Below, in pieces: positions 25,599-33,016 of a stretch of DNA of 45,940 bases. This DNA is from Hadesarchaea archaeon. GTDB lineage: Archaea; Hadarchaeota; Hadarchaeia; Hadarchaeales; Hadarchaeaceae. The stretch lies in the NCBI GenBank assembly GCA_029259175.1, contig JAPDJH010000002.1, positions 82,733 through 128,672 on the forward strand, written 5' to 3'. Within the stretch, counting starts at the first letter, position 1, and each line of letters starts with the position of its first letter. The notes beneath the pieces are model-generated. The model did no database searches. It saw only the letters and a list, made by a program, of their open reading frames with translations, and was not told the DNA's origin. The position numbers and the translations under genes were made by a program.

Positions 25599-26314
25599 TC
25601 GTTGCTCTCTCCCAATCCTATTCTGGCGTCCACAGCTTTGACTCCTTTTCCTTTCTCAAACACGAAGAGCGGGTTGATGTCAAGTTCTTTGATTTGAGGG
25701 AATTCCGCCACGAGATTTCCAACTTTTACAATGGTGTCCGCGATGGCTTCAATATCGGTTTGCGGCCGTCCTCGGTATCCGGAGAGGAGCGGATATCCTT
25801 TGATCTCGCGAATCATTTCTAGCGCTTCCCCAGAGTTCAAGGGCGCGAGCCTGAAGCTAATGTCTTTCAGCACCTCCACCCAGATTCCTCCGAACCCGAA
25901 CATCACTGTGGGGCCGAAGGATTTATCTTGCAGCCCTCCCACGATAACCTCTGCAGCTGGCGATAGATGCTCCTGCACAGCTACTCCAAGGATCTGTGCT
26001 TTCGGGTTGTAAGCACGAATGTTGTCGAGGATCTCTTGATAAGCCCGTCGTAGTTCAGTTTCTGATCCAATACCGACACGCACACCACCACAGTCGCTCT
26101 TATGGGTAATATCTGGAGAAACTATTTTCAAAACCACGGGGTAGTTGATTTCTCTTGCGAGTCTTATGGCTTCGTCGAGGTTTGTGGCCAATTGGGTCTT
26201 GTTTACGGGAATTTCGCAAGCTTGGAGAACTTGCTTGGCTTCCGGCTCAGTAAGGATTTTACGCCCCTCGGTCTTGGCCTTTTCCAATATTTCGACAATT
26301 GTCGATTTATCCAA
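25595..26314 (-). CDS. ADP-forming acyl-CoA synthetase beta subunit (ATP-grasp)
   Basis: The 239-residue ATP-grasp subunit matches archaeal acetyl/acyl-CoA synthetase (ADP-forming) beta chains. It has V-V-L-K-I-V-S-P-D-I-T-H-K-S-D-C-G-G-V with His71 (the position phosphorylated in the characterised archaeal enzyme), G-P-T-V-M-F-G-F-G-G-I-W-V-E and D-I-N-P-L-F. In the normal complex the histidine passes phosphate to ADP, giving ATP by substrate-level phosphorylation. Here its alpha partner (25598) lacks the matching histidine, so the pair may bind nucleotide and CoA without normal turnover, or use another alpha subunit. Confidence 0.9.
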   Translation of the reverse strand: MDKSTIVEILEKAKTEGRKILTEPEAKQVLQACEIPVNKTQLATNLDEAIRLAREINYPVVLKIVSPDITHKSDCGGVRVGIGSETELRRAYQEILDNIRAYNPKAQILGVAVQEHLSPAAEVIVGGLQDKSFGPTVMFGFGGIWVEVLKDISFRLAPLNSGEALEMIREIKGYPLLSGYRGRPQTDIEAIADTIVKVGNLVAEFPQIKELDINPLFVFEKGKGVKAVDARIGLGESNE

Positions 26315-26363
26315 CCTCTCAACCCCTGTGCATCTTTCAAATGTTATATAAATCGTTTTTGGA

Positions 26364-27278
26364 TTACGAGTTTTGACGAAAATGAGACGGCAAAATCTTT
26401 TTTCCAGCTTTTAGTCCTAGAACTAGACCCAACATAAGATCCGATCCAGATGTTTCGCCCAGTTCCAACACGCGGCGCGCGGATCTCTCAACAGAAGGAG
26501 GGTCTCCCGCGAACACGGATTCCAATAGCTCCTCTACCGCTTTGTTTGCTTGTCCTTGGAAACTCTGTTTAAGAAGTTGCGAACTCAGCAAAGTGGTTCT
26601 GGATGAGCATCTGTCCACACTTTTCTTTAAGCTACTCAGCCCGGGACAAGAAGCTCTCGTTGTGTTTGCGATCCAAACGAGGGAACAGCCCAGCCCGCAC
26701 AGGAAATCATCTCCGGAGGGGGTCAGGCCCGGACCCAGACCTATTAGATTGCCCGTGTCACGTTCGTCGGGTTTTTCTCCGTTCTCGATTTTTTGAACAA
26801 GTCTAAGTATTGCTTCGAAAGCCCGTGCGAGAAAGGGATCTGAAGTATTGAGTTTTTCACCTTCTACAAGGGACGGGTAAAGAGAAAGAAGCCCGCTCTT
26901 TTTTGTGTTTTTTATGAAATCCTGCAGGGCCCGATACCCGATGTGGAACTTTTTCAAATCTAGCTCTGTAACACCAGTCTTTGGCTTCCATATAATCGCT
27001 TGACTGAAATCAATTGCTATGTGACCGCTAAGCGTGATTTTCTTATTTCTTATTTTCACATCGGAGCCAGCAGCTATACCAATGGTTTTGAACGTGTCGA
27101 TATTTGCTATTAAACTAATGGGATTCAGAATAGAGCGACTGGTGAGAACCCCCACTAGCTTATCCTGAAACCGCAGGTTGAGCGCGTGTTCGAAAGTGCT
27201 GTGAACCGTGCCGCGTGTTTGAGAGCACAGAGTTTCCAGAGCGCAGCATCCGATTTCCAGAGCTTTGATGTACCGCAT
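26364..27278 (-). CDS. DUF2877 family protein (YlbF/AllH-like)
   Basis: The 304-residue protein carries the DUF2877 hallmark I-G-L-G-P-G-L-T-P-S-G-D-D-F-L-C-G near residues 179-195 and a second conserved patch near the C-terminus (E-T-S-G-S-D-L-M-L-G). In E. coli the DUF2877 protein YlbF (AllH) works with FdrA (AllF) and YlbE (AllG) as oxamate carbamoyltransferase in allantoin use. Here it is upstream of, and in line with, an acyl-CoA-synthetase-like pair and close to a cyclic amidohydrolase, but no DUF1116/AllG gene is visible. A carbamoyl- or acyl-transfer role is inferred. Confidence 0.82.
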   Translation of the reverse strand: MRYIKALEIGCCALETLCSQTRGTVHSTFEHALNLRFQDKLVGVLTSRSILNPISLIANIDTFKTIGIAAGSDVKIRNKKITLSGHIAIDFSQAIIWKPKTGVTELDLKKFHIGYRALQDFIKNTKKSGLLSLYPSLVEGEKLNTSDPFLARAFEAILRLVQKIENGEKPDERDTGNLIGLGPGLTPSGDDFLCGLGCSLVWIANTTRASCPGLSSLKKSVDRCSSRTTLLSSQLLKQSFQGQANKAVEELLESVFAGDPPSVERSARRVLELGETSGSDLMLGLVLGLKAGKKILPSHFRQNS

Positions 27279-27324
27279 CCCAAATAAGAAGAAGAGAAGG
27301 GAGACAAAAAGTGTTTGTAGATGT

Positions 27325-27915
27325 TCAGCCTAGGAGCTCTCCGACCAGTTTTCCGGCCTTTATCCGATCCCACTGCTCCTTGGTCATGGTCTGAAGCATG
27401 GTACCAAAGTGGCTGACTTTATCCGGATGCTCGGTGAATCCATAGGTTTTGAAGAGCTTTCTGGAACCGATGGGAGTTTCGGCACTGGCCTCCACCACAT
27501 CCACGCCCAAGACATCGAAATAGTGCTCTAGCTTGCAGGGCCAGAGATATGCGCCAATCTGCAACCCGCGGATCAGAGTGTTAGTGTGAAGACTACAGCC
27601 GATTTTCGGATCTCTCAGCACCCCGTTGGTCACTCCTACAACCTTGCCCTCCACTCTGCCCACGAGACAGAAGTGAGTTTCCGGCGGGCATCCCCACATA
27701 GGTCTGTTCTCTCGCCACAGATAGAGTTCCGTGATTATCTCGGAGCTCACCAGATCGAAAAGGTCTTGATGGTATGTAACGTTCTTAACTAGAGCGTCAG
27801 CCACTTCCTCAATTTCGTCCTTGGTCATGCTGGTGACCACCATTTCGTCTCCGTTTGGTAGCGTGATTCTTCTTCCTGGATAGGGTTTCATGATTTTGCT
27901 CCAATCAACGCTCAT
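27325..27915 (-). CDS. GNAT-like acyltransferase of unknown substrate
   Basis: The 196-residue protein resembles GCN5-type N-acetyltransferases in its C-terminal half. A beta-bulge strand (L-V-G-R-V-E-G-K-V-V-G-V-T-N-G) is followed by a helix and the terminal motif S-R-K-L-F-K-T-Y-G-F. The usual Q/R-x-x-G-x-G/A acetyl-CoA loop is not obvious, so the call is moderate. The start at 27915 is fixed by a near-perfect ribosome site AGGAGGTG five bases upstream; the longer frame from 27945 is rejected. It lies 46 bases upstream of DUF2877 on the same strand and may belong to that transcript. Confidence 0.6.
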   Translation of the reverse strand: MSVDWSKIMKPYPGRRITLPNGDEMVVTSMTKDEIEEVADALVKNVTYHQDLFDLVSSEIITELYLWRENRPMWGCPPETHFCLVGRVEGKVVGVTNGVLRDPKIGCSLHTNTLIRGLQIGAYLWPCKLEHYFDVLGVDVVEASAETPIGSRKLFKTYGFTEHPDKVSHFGTMLQTMTKEQWDRIKAGKLVGELLG

Positions 27916-27920
27916 GTTTT

Positions 27921-27928
27921 CACCTCCT
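27921..27928 (-). promoter_or_regulatory. Strong Shine-Dalgarno site of the GNAT-like gene
   Basis: AGGAGGTG, read on the minus strand, is followed by AAAAC and ATG. This is stronger than most starts in the window, many of which appear leaderless, and decides the start codon. Confidence 0.8.
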
Positions 27929-28013
27929 GTTTTTAGTGCGAACACTCGCCTTTAAGTTTTGCGTAGACCTATGGCCGAAATTGATTGAATTTCTGACTGG
28001 AAAAATTTGGAAA

Positions 28014-28022
28014 CTTTAAATA
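28014..28022 (+). promoter_or_regulatory. TATA box of the toxin-antitoxin operon
   Basis: CTTTAAATA lies about 25 bases before the centre of a 16-base palindrome and 38 bases before the antitoxin ATG. This places the expected transcription start inside the palindrome. Confidence 0.6.
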
Positions 28023-28029
28023 CATGTAG

Positions 28030-28045
28030 GTAAGATATATCTTAC
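28030..28045. promoter_or_regulatory. Perfect 16-bp palindrome, probable antitoxin operator
   Basis: GTAAGATATATCTTAC is its own reverse complement. It lies between the TATA box and the ATG at 28056, overlapping the predicted transcription start. An AbrB-type antitoxin binds such symmetrical sites as a dimer, so negative autoregulation is likely. Confidence 0.75.
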
Positions 28046-28055
28046 TGGTAGAGAA

Positions 28056-28316
28056 ATGGCTATAGACATGACACGATTATCCGAAAAGGGACAAGTTGTT
28101 ATCCCGAGCGAGTTACGAAAACAAATGAAGCTGAAAAAGGGAGCGAGATTTATTGTGATAGGAATGGAAGACTTCATCATTTTGAGAAAGTTGGAGATTT
28201 CCAAAGAGCGAATGGAGCTAAAACGTCTCTTGCAGCGTGCGCGAAAGCAGGCAAAACGGGTTGGTTTTACACAAAAGGAGATAGATCGATTGATTCACTC
28301 TATCAGAAAGGTTTGA
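28056..28316 (+). CDS. vapB: AbrB/MazE-type antitoxin (VapB)
   Basis: The 86-residue protein has an N-terminal swapped-hairpin AbrB/SpoVT domain (L-S-E-K-G-Q-V-V-I-P-S-E-L-R-K...G-A-R-F-I-V). A basic, helical C-terminal tail (about 48-86) normally wraps the toxin. Its stop codon lies three bases before the toxin ATG. It should neutralise the PIN toxin and repress the operon through the palindrome just upstream. An internal ATG at 28068 is an alternative start. Confidence 0.88.
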   Translation: MAIDMTRLSEKGQVVIPSELRKQMKLKKGARFIVIGMEDFIILRKLEISKERMELKRLLQRARKQAKRVGFTQKEIDRLIHSIRKV

Positions 28317-28318
28317 GG

Positions 28319-28771
28319 ATGAAAATAGTCCTTGATACCAACGTGCTCGTTTCGGCATTTATATCTAAACATGGAAAACCGGCGGCGTTGTTAGATCTTA
28401 TTTTGACATTTCCGGAAGTTCAGCTGATCACTTCGAAACCGATTCTGGAAGAACTCGAGAGTGTCCTTCGCAGAAAGGAAGTGAGAGAAAGGTTTGGCTA
28501 TTCTGTGTCCGATATCGAATCGTTTGTTCACGCAGTTCAAAAAGTTTCACTCGAGGTAAAAATAAAATCGGATTTCAAAGTGGTGGCAGAAGATCCGAAA
28601 GACAACCTCGTTTTAAGCACCGCTTATGATGGAAAAGCAGATTATGTGGTTTCGGGGGACAAGCACTTAAAAGGGTTGAAGAAATTCAAAGGAATTAAAA
28701 TAGTGAATCCGGCCCAGATGATAGAGATTATTCTAAAGGAGTTTGAGAAGTTCATTTTGCAAGGCCTGTAG
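28319..28771 (+). CDS. vapC: PIN-domain ribonuclease toxin (VapC-like)
   Basis: The 150-residue PIN protein has the acidic active-site residues in order: aspartate in I-V-L-D-T-N-V-L-V-S-A-F, glutamate in I-L-E-E-L, and aspartates in D-P-K-D-N and V-S-G-D-K-H-L. It belongs to the putative-toxin PIN_3 branch and would cleave RNA, often tRNA or rRNA. It directly follows the AbrB antitoxin gene. The start at ATG 28319 with GAGG upstream is preferred over TTG 28313. Confidence 0.88.
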   Translation: MKIVLDTNVLVSAFISKHGKPAALLDLILTFPEVQLITSKPILEELESVLRRKEVRERFGYSVSDIESFVHAVQKVSLEVKIKSDFKVVAEDPKDNLVLSTAYDGKADYVVSGDKHLKGLKKFKGIKIVNPAQMIEIILKEFEKFILQGL

Positions 28772-28815
28772 AATGTATCAGAAGAAATAACGGTGGAATT
28801 GGAAGTAGGTTTTTC

Positions 28816-28831
28816 AGTCTTGCGTAAGACT
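28816..28831. terminator. Small hairpin between convergent genes
   Basis: AGTCTT-GCGT-AAGACT is a 6-bp stem with a 4-base loop, directly abutting the DUF35 stop codon. Four T residues lie on its 5' side in the plus sense, so it lacks the U-run of a classic terminator in either direction. It may only stabilise the mRNA end. Confidence 0.3.
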
Positions 28832-29167
28832 TTAGAGGGGCTGAAACTTGAAGCCCTCGATATCTCTGCCCCGAAGTTTCCGCAAGTGCCCCCACACGGG
28901 CTTGACACGCATTCCGGTCTTTGGATCGTCGGTCATTACCTGACCCAATACGTGAACTTCGCCGAACTTGGCAATTCCGAGGGTAAGCGGCGGCATTTCG
29001 ATACCTTCTGGCGGAAAGTAGAGTTTAGTCCAAGTAATGAGAGTTCCTTCTTGCGGTAGCTCAACTTCCTCGAATTCCTCTCCCTTGCATTGCAAGCAAC
29101 GGTCGTGTTTGGGCAACATGAGCTTGCCGCAAGCTTTACACCGATACGCTACCCATTTCTGCTCCAT
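28832..29167 (-). CDS. DUF35 zinc-ribbon/OB-fold thiolase partner
   Basis: The 111-residue protein has an N-terminal rubredoxin-like zinc ribbon (C-K-A-C-G...C-L-Q-C) and a C-terminal OB-like fold (G-T-L-I-T-W-T-K-L, P-P-L-T-L-G-I-A-K-F). In archaea such proteins bind CoA and tether thiolase to HMG-CoA synthase, channelling acetoacetyl-CoA to mevalonate. It starts two bases after the thiolase stop, so the two are made together. The HMG-CoA synthase gene normally completing the trio is not in the window. The longer frame from 29230 is antisense-like extension inside the thiolase gene. Confidence 0.9.
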   Translation of the reverse strand: MEQKWVAYRCKACGKLMLPKHDRCLQCKGEEFEEVELPQEGTLITWTKLYFPPEGIEMPPLTLGIAKFGEVHVLGQVMTDDPKTGMRVKPVWGHLRKLRGRDIEGFKFQPL

Positions 29168-29169
29168 CT

Positions 29170-30330
29170 TTACCAGCCTCTTTCCAAGATGTGAATAACC
29201 GTGTTGTTTCCGAATCCTCCGAAGTTGCAAGCCAACGCTCGCTTGGGATCTTTTACTTGGCGCTCACCGCATTCCCCTCGGAGTTGCCATGTGAGCTCAA
29301 CCACTTGAGCCACCCCCGTCGCTCCTACCGGGTGTCCTCGCGCTTTGAGACCGCCTGACGGGTTAATGGGCAAATCTCCGTTTATGCTAGTGACCCCCTT
29401 TTCAACGGCGAGATGAGCAGTTCCCTTTTCGAAAAATCCTATGTCCTCGCTCTCGGCCAATTCTAAAATTTCGAACGCATCGTGGAGTTCAACTACATCG
29501 ATATCCGACGGTCCACACCCCGCCATCTTGAAAGCGCGTTCTGCCGCCAGTTTTACCGATTTCAGCACAGCGGGATCTTCTCGTTCTTGCAGAGCCTGAA
29601 CGTCTGTTGCTTGTCCAAAGCCAGCAACCCTGACCGGCTTGTCTGTGTATTTCTTCGCTTTGTCCAGCGGGCACAGCACCACCGCAGCTGCCCCGTCGCT
29701 TATCGGGCATACATAGTAAAGCCGCAGCGGATCGGAGATCATGCCTGAACTCATCGCGCCTTCAATCGTGCACGCACGCTGAATGTGGGCATATGGGTTC
29801 TTGAGACCGTTTTCATGATTTTTTACAGCAATCATGGCCAGATGGCGTTCAGTGACTCCATATCTTTCCATATAGATACGGGTAAGCATGGCCGCCATCG
29901 CCGGAAGAGTAACCCCGTGAATATACTCTGCCGTTGGGTGGGTCATGGTGGCCACGAGATCAGTGATTATGTCCGTGTCGGCGGTGCTCATTTTTTCTCC
30001 ACCAGCGACCAAAACCAAGTCGTAATAACCCGAAGCCACGGCCAGAATTCCATTTTTCAAAGCCGATCCTCCGGCAGCTGGTCCGTTTTCTACTCGATCT
30101 GCAGCTGCCGGAATTAGATTGATGCGGTCAACCAGCGAGCTGGCAACGGCGGTCTGGAAAACCGTTTCGCCGGCCATCATGTTCGCCACGTACACTGCAT
30201 CGAAGTCTTCTTTTTCGACGTGTGCATCCTTTATGGCTTTGAGGGAGGCCTCGGCTAAGAGATCCATCAAATCTTCCTTTCGCCTCCCAAACTTCGTCAT
30301 TCCACATCCGATTATAGCAACGTCTCTCAT
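29170..30330 (-). CDS. Archaeal thiolase-like protein lacking the nucleophilic cysteine
   Basis: The 386-residue protein belongs to the archaeal/SCP2-type thiolase family. It has M-R-D-V-A-I-I-G-C-G-M-T-K-F-G at the start, and C-terminal catalytic histidines in E-L-H-D-A-F and R-G-H-P-V-G-A-T-G. The conserved V-E-x-A-C-A-S-G segment reads V-E-N-G-P-A-A-G-G, so the acyl-accepting cysteine is a proline at residue 84. The DNA there (CCA) is unambiguous and the frame is clean. Ordinary thiolysis or Claisen condensation through a cysteinyl intermediate should not be possible. The neighbouring DUF35 partner is intact. It could be a non-catalytic scaffold or a thiolase with altered chemistry. Confidence 0.85.
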   Translation of the reverse strand: MRDVAIIGCGMTKFGRRKEDLMDLLAEASLKAIKDAHVEKEDFDAVYVANMMAGETVFQTAVASSLVDRINLIPAAADRVENGPAAGGSALKNGILAVASGYYDLVLVAGGEKMSTADTDIITDLVATMTHPTAEYIHGVTLPAMAAMLTRIYMERYGVTERHLAMIAVKNHENGLKNPYAHIQRACTIEGAMSSGMISDPLRLYYVCPISDGAAAVVLCPLDKAKKYTDKPVRVAGFGQATDVQALQEREDPAVLKSVKLAAERAFKMAGCGPSDIDVVELHDAFEILELAESEDIGFFEKGTAHLAVEKGVTSINGDLPINPSGGLKARGHPVGATGVAQVVELTWQLRGECGERQVKDPKRALACNFGGFGNNTVIHILERGW

Positions 30331-30391
30331 CGCCCTCCCCCATCCGAGATGGTTTTCTTTCTATATAATCTCACCGGAATGAAGAACCGAT

Positions 30392-30400
30392 AGCCTATAA
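30392..30400 (+). promoter_or_regulatory. TATA box of the pilin-like pair
   Basis: CTATAACTG is about 26 bases before ATG 30422, predicting a leaderless transcript. A separate element, ATTATATAG on the minus strand near 30361-30369, serves the divergent thiolase gene. Confidence 0.5.
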
Positions 30401-30421
30401 CTGCCGTGAGGTCACTATAGA

Positions 30422-30790
30422 ATGATGTCCGCCGAAGCACTTCGGTACATCGAATACGTGTTTGCGGGTGTTCTGTTTTTGGTGATCGTGTCGTCAGCGA
30501 TTGTGCTGTTTCAACAGACCGCAAGCAAAAACGCGTTTTTTGATGATGTCCAAGGCTTGGTGCTGGTTATAAACTCTATGAGCAACCCCGGCACAATTCA
30601 ATACTATTCTCTTAAAATCCCAGATGGAGCGCAAGTGGTTTTTGATGACCGCGTTGTCTCAGCACTGATAAACGGTGACTCCGAAAATTTCAACATAGAG
30701 GTCCCGGTGATCCCCATAGTGTTATCAGAAGGAAATTATGACTTGAAACTCGTGCGAGCCGAGAACGGGGTGGAAATCATTGTTAGGTGA
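30422..30790 (+). CDS. Small pilin-like or exported membrane protein
   Basis: The 122-residue protein starts with a short polar stretch, then one strong hydrophobic helix (V-F-A-G-V-L-F-L-V-I-V-S-S-A-I-V-L-F, about residues 13-31), followed by a beta-rich exported domain. This layout is like archaeal type IV pilin-like proteins, but a clear class III prepilin cleavage motif is not seen. It is translationally linked to the next gene by an 11-base overlap. I do not recognise the family. It might be a subunit of the pilus system at 9275-13055. Confidence 0.6.
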   Translation: MMSAEALRYIEYVFAGVLFLVIVSSAIVLFQQTASKNAFFDDVQGLVLVINSMSNPGTIQYYSLKIPDGAQVVFDDRVVSALINGDSENFNIEVPVIPIVLSEGNYDLKLVRAENGVEIIVR

Positions 30791-31811
30791 AGAAAGGGGT
30801 GCACACGAAGTCCCGCTGATAGTGATTTTTGGAGTTTTCCTAGCGTTTCTGCTTATGCTGATTTTTGTCAATGTTTACTCACAGCAGGCAGGGGCGCGCG
30901 TCGACGAAGAAGCCAATTCATTGCTTGAGCAGTTGTCTCAAACCGTCTTCCAGTCTTTTTCTACCCAAACTGTCTCATCAGTGCAACTTCCGCTCACTTT
31001 GGGTGGGTGCCAGTACGTGCTAGAGGTAGTTGATAACTCCAATTTGATTGTCCGTATCCTTTCCGGGCTACGAGCTGGTTCGGAGTACATCATAATCAGC
31101 CAGATTCCTCTTTCCCCCGACAACTCAGCCTATCAGCCGGGAACCACGCTTTATTTTGGATCTTCCGACTCTTCTGTCCTCTTGTCCCAGAAACCAATCG
31201 AGATAACAGAATCTGAGTCACCTCAGTTTGCTGGAACACCTCCTCCGGAGTTTTACTATTTCGCCAAGAAACATCCGGTGGAGGCGGCGAGCATTCTCGA
31301 AGCGTTTTTCGTTGTTCGCGAGAATCTTGAGGTAGCAGATGCTTCCAGATATGCTTACGAGGAAAACTCCGTGCTGGTTGAATTGAGGTTGGAGAATGAT
31401 GATACTCTTCTGGTAAAAGCGAAGCTAGTTCTTGATACTATGAAAGTCGGTGCCGTGGAAAATGCTGTTGTGGTTTCGGCCGTGGAATCTCACGCAGGGG
31501 AACAAGGAGAGCTAGTGGGGTGTCCGTCCGTGGATAATGCTTGGATGTCTGGATGGGTCTATTCACCGTCCGAGGTCCTCGCGCACTTGAGTTCCAGAAC
31601 GTGGAAAAATGAGAACGATGTGGCGGTGTCCCTTTCTTCTGATGCACGCGTCTCAGCGGCAGCGGTCACCACTAATGTTGGTCAGTACCCCGCTTGGCGC
31701 GTCGAGTCTCCCCCGTACGTGATTTATTATAGAGCCATGCCGTGGTGGGAGCTGGAAAATGAGCCCGGCTTTCTTTTCCAATCCTATCCTCCGCTGGAAC
31801 CAGTAATTTAG
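30780..31811 (+). CDS. Membrane-anchored exported protein, second of the pilin-like pair
   Basis: The 343-residue protein has one N-terminal membrane helix (L-I-V-I-F-G-V-F-L-A-F-L-L-M-L-I-F-V, about residues 12-31) and a long exported domain rich in Ser, Val and beta strands. Two cysteines in the exported part (C-Q-Y near 77 and G-C-P near 240) could form a disulfide. The start is a TTG within the end of the preceding gene; no better in-frame start precedes the helix. I do not recognise a family. Pairing with a smaller protein of the same plan suggests a surface complex or minor pilins. The end overlaps convergent moeA by four bases. Confidence 0.6.
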   Translation: MLGEERGAHEVPLIVIFGVFLAFLLMLIFVNVYSQQAGARVDEEANSLLEQLSQTVFQSFSTQTVSSVQLPLTLGGCQYVLEVVDNSNLIVRILSGLRAGSEYIIISQIPLSPDNSAYQPGTTLYFGSSDSSVLLSQKPIEITESESPQFAGTPPPEFYYFAKKHPVEAASILEAFFVVRENLEVADASRYAYEENSVLVELRLENDDTLLVKAKLVLDTMKVGAVENAVVVSAVESHAGEQGELVGCPSVDNAWMSGWVYSPSEVLAHLSSRTWKNENDVAVSLSSDARVSAAAVTTNVGQYPAWRVESPPYVIYYRAMPWWELENEPGFLFQSYPPLEPVI

Positions 31812-33016
31812 AATAGTTCTACTTCTACACTCTCTCCCTTACGCAGTCCTTCTATATTCTCTGGTATTAGCACAAAACCATCCGCGTTTACTAAAGAACT
31901 CAGAATTCCAGAACCAGTGATCCTCATCGGCTCAGCCAAGACTTGCTTACCAGCTTTTCGAATCTTTACTCGCAAGATGTCCGTTCTTCCCACTGTTGAT
32001 CCTACATCGCTTGTTAGAAGTGCTTTGACTGTTTTCTTCCCATACTGAGGAGGAAGACCGCGGAGTTTCATAATGACTGGCTTCACAAATACATGAAAGG
32101 CAAGCAACGAGGCAACGGGGAAGCCGGGCAAACAAAAAACGGGCATGCCTTCGATCAATCCAAAGGCAGTTGGCGATGCGGGGCGCATAGAGACCCCATG
32201 AAAAATAAGCTTTCCTAATCTTTGAACACATTCTGGGGCATAGTCCCTCTTACCGACCGAAGTGCCACCCGAGATGATTATCAAGTCACATTCGGTTATT
32301 CGTAGGAGCTCTTTTTCGAGCAGCTTGGGATCATCCGAAACCCTTTTCATCGAGACAAGATGTGCTCCACACTCGCTCACCGCGCTGGAAAGAGAATAAC
32401 TGTTCACATCGATCGTTTTGTTTTTTTCGACTTTCCACGGAGAGACTAGTTCATCGCCGGTCGTTATAAGAGACACTCGGGGCAGTGGGTGAACCCTGAC
32501 TTTGAGTTTCCGAAGCTGAGCTAGCATCCCGATTTCCTGTGGACGAAGCAAAGTCCCCGCTCTCATGATCAGCTCCCCCTTTTTCACATCCTCTCCTTTT
32601 CTGGACACATTCCTTCCGGGAGCTAGTGGTCTGAGAACTTGAAGGATATCACCTCGTACTATTGTATGTTCCAGCATTACCACTGCATCCGCGCCAGAAG
32701 GAAGAGGATCTCCCGTCGTTACTTCCATGGCTTCTCCCTTTTTCAGTCTTTTTCTTTTGCTGGCTATTCTGAGCACTGCGGGCTTGTTTTGACTTGCCCT
32801 ATAGGTGTCCGAAGCTCTGACAGCATATCCGTCTACAGCTGATCTATCAAATGAGGGAACATCTTCTGTCGCGACGATGTCTTCAGCCAATACGAGCCCA
32901 TGCGCATTATGAAAGACCACTGAGTGAGGGGGGAGAGGGCTCACGTGGGAAAGCGCGTTCTTTAAGGCAACAGAGAAGGGAATGTATTCTTGGAATCCTT
33001 TTCCTCGTACCTTCAT
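31808..33016 (-). CDS. moeA: Molybdopterin molybdenumtransferase
   Basis: The 402-residue protein has all MoeA domains. The N-terminal region has D-V-P-S-F-D-R-S-A-V-D-G-Y-A-V and T-G-D-P-L-P-S-G-A-D-A-V-V. The MPT-binding domain has I-T-T-G-D-E-L-V and I-I-S-G-G-T-S-V-G-K-R-D-Y, then L-P-G-F-P-V-A-S. A C-terminal beta domain ends in G-E-S-V-E-V-E-L-F. It inserts molybdate (or tungstate) into adenylated molybdopterin. It is the last gene of a coupled moaC-moaB-moeA operon and starts directly after the moaB stop. Confidence 0.96.
   Translation of the reverse strand: MKVRGKGFQEYIPFSVALKNALSHVSPLPPHSVVFHNAHGLVLAEDIVATEDVPSFDRSAVDGYAVRASDTYRASQNKPAVLRIASKRKRLKKGEAMEVTTGDPLPSGADAVVMLEHTIVRGDILQVLRPLAPGRNVSRKGEDVKKGELIMRAGTLLRPQEIGMLAQLRKLKVRVHPLPRVSLITTGDELVSPWKVEKNKTIDVNSYSLSSAVSECGAHLVSMKRVSDDPKLLEKELLRITECDLIIISGGTSVGKRDYAPECVQRLGKLIFHGVSMRPASPTAFGLIEGMPVFCLPGFPVASLLAFHVFVKPVIMKLRGLPPQYGKKTVKALLTSDVGSTVGRTDILRVKIRKAGKQVLAEPMRITGSGILSSLVNADGFVLIPENIEGLRKGESVEVELF

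Noticed and set aside
28816..28831. Strong intrinsic terminator between vapC and the DUF35 gene
   Set aside because: The stem is short and lacks a following T-run in either direction; it was kept only as a low-confidence hairpin.
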